This document shows positions 60,013 to 64,000 of a DNA stretch of 64,000 nt, one piece after another (the first letter of the stretch is position 1; the number at the start of each line of letters is the position of its first letter). Origin of the DNA: Anaerolineae bacterium. GTDB lineage: Bacteria > Chloroflexota > Anaerolineae > Aggregatilineales > Phototrophicaceae. The notes beneath the pieces are model-generated. The model did no database searches. It was given only the letters and a program-made list of their open reading frames with translations, and was not told the origin of the DNA. The stretch is taken from NCBI GenBank assembly GCA_022824565.1, contig JAJDZQ010000103.1:1-64000 (forward strand), written 5' to 3'. The position numbers were made by a program, and so were the translations under genes.

Positions 60013-61659
60013 CTATTCCAGCCCCAGCAGCCGCCGGATGGTGAGCGCCAAATGCAGCGCCAGGCGAGTTTCGGGGCGGCTCATGTCGATGCCCGCGATC
60101 TCGTTGATGCGATTCATGCGATAGAGCAAGGTATTGCGATGCACAATCAGCGATTCTGCCGTTTGCGACAAATTGCCGTGGCAGATGAAGAACGCTTCTA
60201 GGGTCTTGACGAGATCGGCATTTTGGCGGGCGTCATAGTCGCTAATCTTGCCCAAGGTGTGCGCGCAGAAGTCGTTCAGCTTTTCGCGGTCGCTCAGGCT
60301 CATGATCAACTGGTACACGCCCAGGTCGCCAATAAACAGCGGGATTTCGGTCTGCAGGCGCACTGCTAGCTCGTTGGCTTGCACCGCATCGCGATAGCTG
60401 GAGCGCCAGGCATTGACATCGCGCGCCACTTGGCCGAGGCCGATTGCCGCGCGGCTTTGTGGAAGTTGCCGGCTGATTTCGTGGCTGAAGGCTTCGGCAA
60501 GCGCCAGGCTGTTGTCGATAGGATTCTTGTAATCGGTCGCGTGGAAGACGACAACTTCGCGCTCGCGTTCGCGGATCCAGACCAGGGCTGCGGCGGCCTG
60601 GGCGGCAATGGTGGTATTGACGATCGTTTCTAGCCGGCGCAATGATGGTTTGCTCGCCCCGCGCCAAGCCAGCACAAAAGCCACATGGGTGCGCGTCATG
60701 TCATGCTGAAAGCGCTCGCCCTGGCGGATCGCTTCTTGCGGGCTGACATCACCCAGCAGCAGTCGGTCCAGAAAGGTGCCGCGCAACCGTTTTTCTGTTT
60801 CGTTGACGGCTTTCTGCTTGGCCATTTCCAGCGCGCAGGCTGCCGCGCCATGTTCACAGATTAGCTGGTCAATCTCGTCCAGTTCGCGTTCGCGCCCTAT
60901 GATGGAAAGATACCCGCGCCCGAGATTGCTGGTGATGATCGGCGCGATCAGCCTGGCCACGCCAGACACGGGCAGCGCTTGCAGCAGCACCGGCGGGTCG
61001 ACCTCGACAACACGGTGGCGGTCGTGCAACTCGACTGGCAGGTTGTCTTGCTTCTTGAGGAAGAACTCGATGTCGTCCCAAAAGCCGACGAATTCTGGCT
61101 GCAGCTTTTGTGAGATAGGCTGCAGACGTTTGTCGTGAACGATGACATTTTTCTTGCTCAAGCGCGCCATAGCCGCCAGCAGCCCGTCCATGCCTGCGTT
61201 GCGCGATGAGATCTGCGTCAGTTGACGATAAATCTGTGTGCCGCGCCTTTCGATCTGCCCTTTGCGGTCGACCAGCAGGCTCACGATCGTGCGTTCGACT
61301 TCGCGAATGCGCATGTCGTCAGCCAGCGCCAGCACCGGCAAGTTTTGCGCCTTCGCCACCGCCAGCGCTGTTCCGCTCATCTCGCCATATACCGCCACAC
61401 CAGCCGCGCCAACCCGCACCGCCCACTGGATTAACTCGATATCGCTATGCGCTTTGGATGGATTGCTCACTGGCGCAATCAAGATGAGCTCGCGCTTTTG
61501 CACGAACTTGGCGTCAATATCGTCTTCGGGATAGATAATCGTCGTCCAGGCTACCGGCTGGTCGAGCAAGCCCTCGCCAGAAATGATGCGGGCGCTCAAA
61601 GGCAATGCCAGCTTGCGGATCTCTTCGATTGTCAGGCTGTGTGTTCGGTTTAGGGGCAT
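60013..61659 (-). CDS. PucR-family transcriptional regulator
   Basis: A 548-residue regulator with a canonical N-terminal PucR domain (TIEEIRKLALPLSARIISG through AVYGEMSGTALAVA), a linker, a CdaR/GGDEF-like middle and a C-terminal HTH (GNLSQTAESLIVHRNTLLYRMNRI). It is a paralogue of the protein at 53384-55021. The start is ATG 61659; the long in-frame extension upstream translates repeat DNA and is rejected. It points toward gltB with a hairpin between. Ligand and targets are unknown. Confidence 0.9.
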   Translation of the reverse strand: MPLNRTHSLTIEEIRKLALPLSARIISGEGLLDQPVAWTTIIYPEDDIDAKFVQKRELILIAPVSNPSKAHSDIELIQWAVRVGAAGVAVYGEMSGTALAVAKAQNLPVLALADDMRIREVERTIVSLLVDRKGQIERRGTQIYRQLTQISSRNAGMDGLLAAMARLSKKNVIVHDKRLQPISQKLQPEFVGFWDDIEFFLKKQDNLPVELHDRHRVVEVDPPVLLQALPVSGVARLIAPIITSNLGRGYLSIIGRERELDEIDQLICEHGAAACALEMAKQKAVNETEKRLRGTFLDRLLLGDVSPQEAIRQGERFQHDMTRTHVAFVLAWRGASKPSLRRLETIVNTTIAAQAAAALVWIREREREVVVFHATDYKNPIDNSLALAEAFSHEISRQLPQSRAAIGLGQVARDVNAWRSSYRDAVQANELAVRLQTEIPLFIGDLGVYQLIMSLSDREKLNDFCAHTLGKISDYDARQNADLVKTLEAFFICHGNLSQTAESLIVHRNTLLYRMNRINEIAGIDMSRPETRLALHLALTIRRLLGLE

Positions 61660-61809
61660 GGCGCTGTCCGTCTTGGCATCAGCGCGCGCATCACCAGCGC
61701 TGCCAGGAGCAGCCTGCGCACAATGGCCAATGATAGCTTGGATAGAGTATACAGGGTCTTGGGCAAGTTGCCCAGTATTGCGGATTGTCGAATGCTGTGG
61801 ACACGCTAT

Positions 61810-61924
61810 CAAGCCCCCATCCCCCGGCTCCTTCCCCCAGGACGAGGGCAGGGGAGTTTTCAGCGATGTCAGCTGGTTTTGAAGCCCCTCCCTCATATTG
61901 GGGGAGGGGTTTGGGGTGGGGGGC
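61810..61924. repeat. C-tract/G-tract repeat with palindromic hairpin
   Basis: In the 305-bp gap between the unknown cassette and pucR. It contains CCCCCATCCCCCGG-type sequence (61811-61837) and a hairpin, CCCCTCCC (61883-61890) with GGGAGGGG (61900-61907), followed by TTTGGGG. Upstream of the pucR start a TATACT (-10-like, minus strand, near 61752) lies in otherwise featureless DNA, but no good -35 is seen. Confidence 0.55.
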
Positions 61925-61964
61925 GGATTGGTGGCATCTCCGCGATTCAGACCACCCCCTTGGC

Positions 61965-62387
61965 TCAGTCCTGGCGGTGTCCGGCGAGCTTTTCGTAGGC
62001 GCCCGACCAGGTAGACGGGTCGCGTGTCATCCGGTTGAGCTGGATGTGAGCGACTCGTGGCAGCAGCTTGATCATCGCTTCGGGCAGCAGCTGCCAGTTG
62101 CCGTCTTTGACCAACTTCTCGATGCTTTGCGCCTCCAGCGATGCCCACCACCACTTCTGCTGAAAGTCATCGGCTTTTTTCCAATAGCCGCGTTTTTCCC
62201 AGGCGCGCGTCGATTCTTCGACAGTGTCGTCAATCACCCGCAGGCAATAGACCAGCGCTGCCACCATGTCTTTGGTTTCCGGCGACACTTCGCGCTGCTG
62301 GCTGAGCCTTCGCAAGATCTCGGCGATGGTGCGCAACTGCGCATTGCGGCGTTTGCCCGGGCTGTTGGTGTTGATGACGCGGGACAT
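61965..62387 (-). CDS. Hypothetical protein, third gene of unknown cassette
   Basis: A predicted 140-residue, largely helical protein (IAEILRRLSQQREVSPETKDMVAALVYCLRVID, then a Trp-rich stretch QQKWWWASLE). No membrane span or known motif is visible. The start ATG 62387 is 10 nt after the preceding stop and has no clear ribosome-binding site, which suggests coupling. It is the last gene of a same-strand trio. Confidence 0.65.
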   Translation of the reverse strand: MSRVINTNSPGKRRNAQLRTIAEILRRLSQQREVSPETKDMVAALVYCLRVIDDTVEESTRAWEKRGYWKKADDFQQKWWWASLEAQSIEKLVKDGNWQLLPEAMIKLLPRVAHIQLNRMTRDPSTWSGAYEKLAGHRQD

Positions 62388-62397
62388 GGGCGGGCTT

Positions 62398-62823
62398 TCA
62401 GACGCCGTGGAAAGGGCGAATGCCGCGATAAATGCGCACGCCACCGATGGTCTTCAATATGGTTGCTGCAGCGCGCCCGGTGATCTCCGCCAGTTCCAGC
62501 GCGTTCAGCGGGCGGTTGCCATTGATCAGCAGCGCGCGGAAGACGCTGTCGATCAAGCCGATGTGCTCGGGGAAGAGGTCGGCTTGCTGCGCCGATTCTG
62601 TCAGCGCCAAGCCCAGTCGGTCGCGTTGAAAAACCTCGCCGGTCTGGGGATCGACATAGTCAAAGACTTCTTGCAGGTCGCCTTCCGCCAAGGTGTTTTG
62701 CTGCTCGGGCGTCAGATGCGTGAGCAGATAGACTTGCAGGTCATCGCGGCTTTGCTCCCACCAGTCGTAGTCGATAGCGAATTTGGTCTCGACGCTGGGC
62801 TTGATCAGGTAATTGAGCGCCAT
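62398..62823 (-). CDS. Hypothetical protein with C-terminal winged-helix-like segment
   Basis: A 141-residue protein. The C-terminal third (NRPLNALELAEITGRAAATILKTI) looks like a helix-turn-helix or winged-helix unit; the rest is acidic and helical. AGGAAGG lies just before the ATG, 16 bp after the first gene of the trio. A DNA-binding role is only a possibility. Confidence 0.65.
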   Translation of the reverse strand: MALNYLIKPSVETKFAIDYDWWEQSRDDLQVYLLTHLTPEQQNTLAEGDLQEVFDYVDPQTGEVFQRDRLGLALTESAQQADLFPEHIGLIDSVFRALLINGNRPLNALELAEITGRAAATILKTIGGVRIYRGIRPFHGV

Positions 62824-62839
62824 GCGCCTTCCTCTGTGC

Positions 62840-64000
62840 TTAGTGGCTCAGCTTCCAGTAATTGCCACCCACATACTCAAAGTCGGGGCTGGAAAGCAGC
62901 GCGGCGAACATGGGCGCGGGCGGGCAGCGCCGCAAGATATTGAGCGTGCTATAGAGCACCTTGGCATGCACCGTGCCTTGCGGATTTTGGCGGCTGAGCT
63001 CGTGGACGAGGCTGCGCAGCAAGCGGAGCAAAGCGACCTGCTTGGTCTGGATATCTTTGCCCAATTTGTCGACTTCTGCCAGGTTGCCAACGCCTACAAT
63101 AATCATTTCGTCATAATCTGCGCCGACAGCCCGTTTGGCGGTCTGGAAGCGCAGTCGGTCGTCTTCGGTGCGGTTCGCCAGCGGGATCCACTCGGTGCGC
63201 GGACGGTAACTATCAAATTCAATTTCGATGCGAGCGGGGTCGTCTGTGCGGTTGAGATAGGCATACGCGCCGACCGGCAGATGATGCTTCTGATATAGCG
63301 GCGACAAACCAAACACATACTTGTGCTCGTGCACCACCCAGCAGCGATATTCGCTTTTGTCCAGCAGATCAACGAGCGTGACGGCGATGCGCGGCGTCTT
63401 GGCATCGGGGAAGATGTGCCGCGTTTCAGAATTGATGGGCAATGTGCCGACGCGCCGATGCGGATAAATCAAGGTAATGCTGACTTCATCTTCTGGGCGC
63501 GGCGATGTCAGCGGCGAATGCTCGTCATCCAGGTCATATTCCAGCTGCAGCATCTCTCGAGTCAGTTGGCGACGGTCGTATGCCAGCGGCGCATATTGCA
63601 AAATCGCCGGCACTTGCAAGACCATGCGCGGCAGCAGCGATTTGAGATGCCACAGAACTTGCCCGGCTGGTCCCACTTCGTCGAAGCGCTCGTCGTGATT
63701 CATCGCATAATTCAGCGAAAAAATCTGCAAGGGGATGGGCATATCACCCAGACCGCCAATCTCGGCCAAGATCTGCTGTGGGCTCAGCGGTCCGCCAGCA
63801 TGCATATCCAGCACAGCCTCGGCCAGATGCAAATGCCCGATATCGACCTCAATCATCAGCTCGCGCACGAACCAGGTGCCGGCGATACGCACGAGATCGG
63901 GGTTGCGCTCGAGCGAGTCGTTGACTTGTTCGACAATCGTCGTCTGCGGGTCGCGAATGATGTCATCCAACGTGTAGTCGGCTTTCAACTGGCTGGGGTG
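62840..64000 (-). CDS. Hypothetical protein, first gene of unknown cassette (5' end outside window)
   Basis: The frame is open to the window edge, so at least 386 codons are present and the true start may lie beyond 64000; a TTG at 63988 is a possible start. The N-terminal half is helical and winged-helix-like (LSPQQILAEIGGL, VGPAGQVLWHLKSLL); the C-terminal half looks like alpha/beta. No family is recognised. It leads the trio with the two small hypothetical genes. Confidence 0.65.
   Translation of the reverse strand, partial: HPSQLKADYTLDDIIRDPQTTIVEQVNDSLERNPDLVRIAGTWFVRELMIEVDIGHLHLAEAVLDMHAGGPLSPQQILAEIGGLGDMPIPLQIFSLNYAMNHDERFDEVGPAGQVLWHLKSLLPRMVLQVPAILQYAPLAYDRRQLTREMLQLEYDLDDEHSPLTSPRPEDEVSITLIYPHRRVGTLPINSETRHIFPDAKTPRIAVTLVDLLDKSEYRCWVVHEHKYVFGLSPLYQKHHLPVGAYAYLNRTDDPARIEIEFDSYRPRTEWIPLANRTEDDRLRFQTAKRAVGADYDEMIIVGVGNLAEVDKLGKDIQTKQVALLRLLRSLVHELSRQNPQGTVHAKVLYSTLNILRRCPPAPMFAALLSSPDFEYVGGNYWKLSH

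Noticed and set aside
61660-62154. 165-codon N-terminal extension of the second PucR gene
   Set aside because: It translates the C/G-tract repeat and runs into the neighbouring gene; the PucR domain starts right after ATG 61659.

Overview
The window is a gene-dense, GC-rich bacterial chromosome segment with about 50 protein genes, no recognisable rRNA or tRNA gene, no CRISPR array and no transposase. Gene content points to Chloroflexota (Anaerolineae-like): the paired radical SAM/DUF2344 proteins, a eukaryote-like IleS, a large single-chain glutamate synthase between two PucR regulators, many membrane-anchored TPR proteins, and hairpin-rich intergenic repeats. This placement is an inference from gene content, not a phylogeny. 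Most genes sit in tight runs with ATGA, GTGA, TGATG or TAATG junctions, which decide many of the starts chosen here.

Region 1 (6-8430, minus) is a muropeptide and amino-sugar recycling run: MFS transporter, NagZ, serine hydrolase, N-acetylhexosamine kinase, MurQ. After a repeat-filled gap come an orphan RbsC-type sugar permease and an FGGY kinase. Region 2 (8479-23235) holds an APH-like kinase, PlsC-like acyltransferase, RluB, a membrane GT2, Ddl, a MurF with an unusual N-terminal membrane domain, an alpha/beta hydrolase, a radical SAM protein and its DUF2344 partner, DinB, PsuG, two small membrane proteins and a SRAP-domain protein. Region 3 (23242-31014, minus) runs from the primary sigma factor (with a clear promoter and terminator) through an acetyltransferase, a 7TM-GAF-HTH regulator and FtsK to an exonuclease VII large-subunit-like protein whose coiled coil is replaced by a C-terminal membrane anchor.

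Region 4 (31840-42549, plus) is the centre of interest: argC-argB-argD-argJ-carA-carB-hpt-cca. It is preceded by a consensus-like promoter, a 21-codon leader ORF with five consecutive arginine codons, and mutually exclusive 1:2, 2:3 and 3:4 RNA pairings ending in an intrinsic terminator just before argC. This has the architecture of a ribosome-mediated, arginine-sensing transcription attenuator, an arrangement well known for trp, his, leu and similar operons, whereas bacterial arg genes are usually described as ArgR-controlled.

Region 5 (42746-55021) carries rsmD, a HemE-family protein, acetyltransferases, an AlaX-type editing protein, three successive membrane TPR proteins, ileS and a PucR regulator. 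Region 6 (55095-64000, minus) carries gltB, a second PucR regulator and a three-gene cassette of unknown function that runs off the window.
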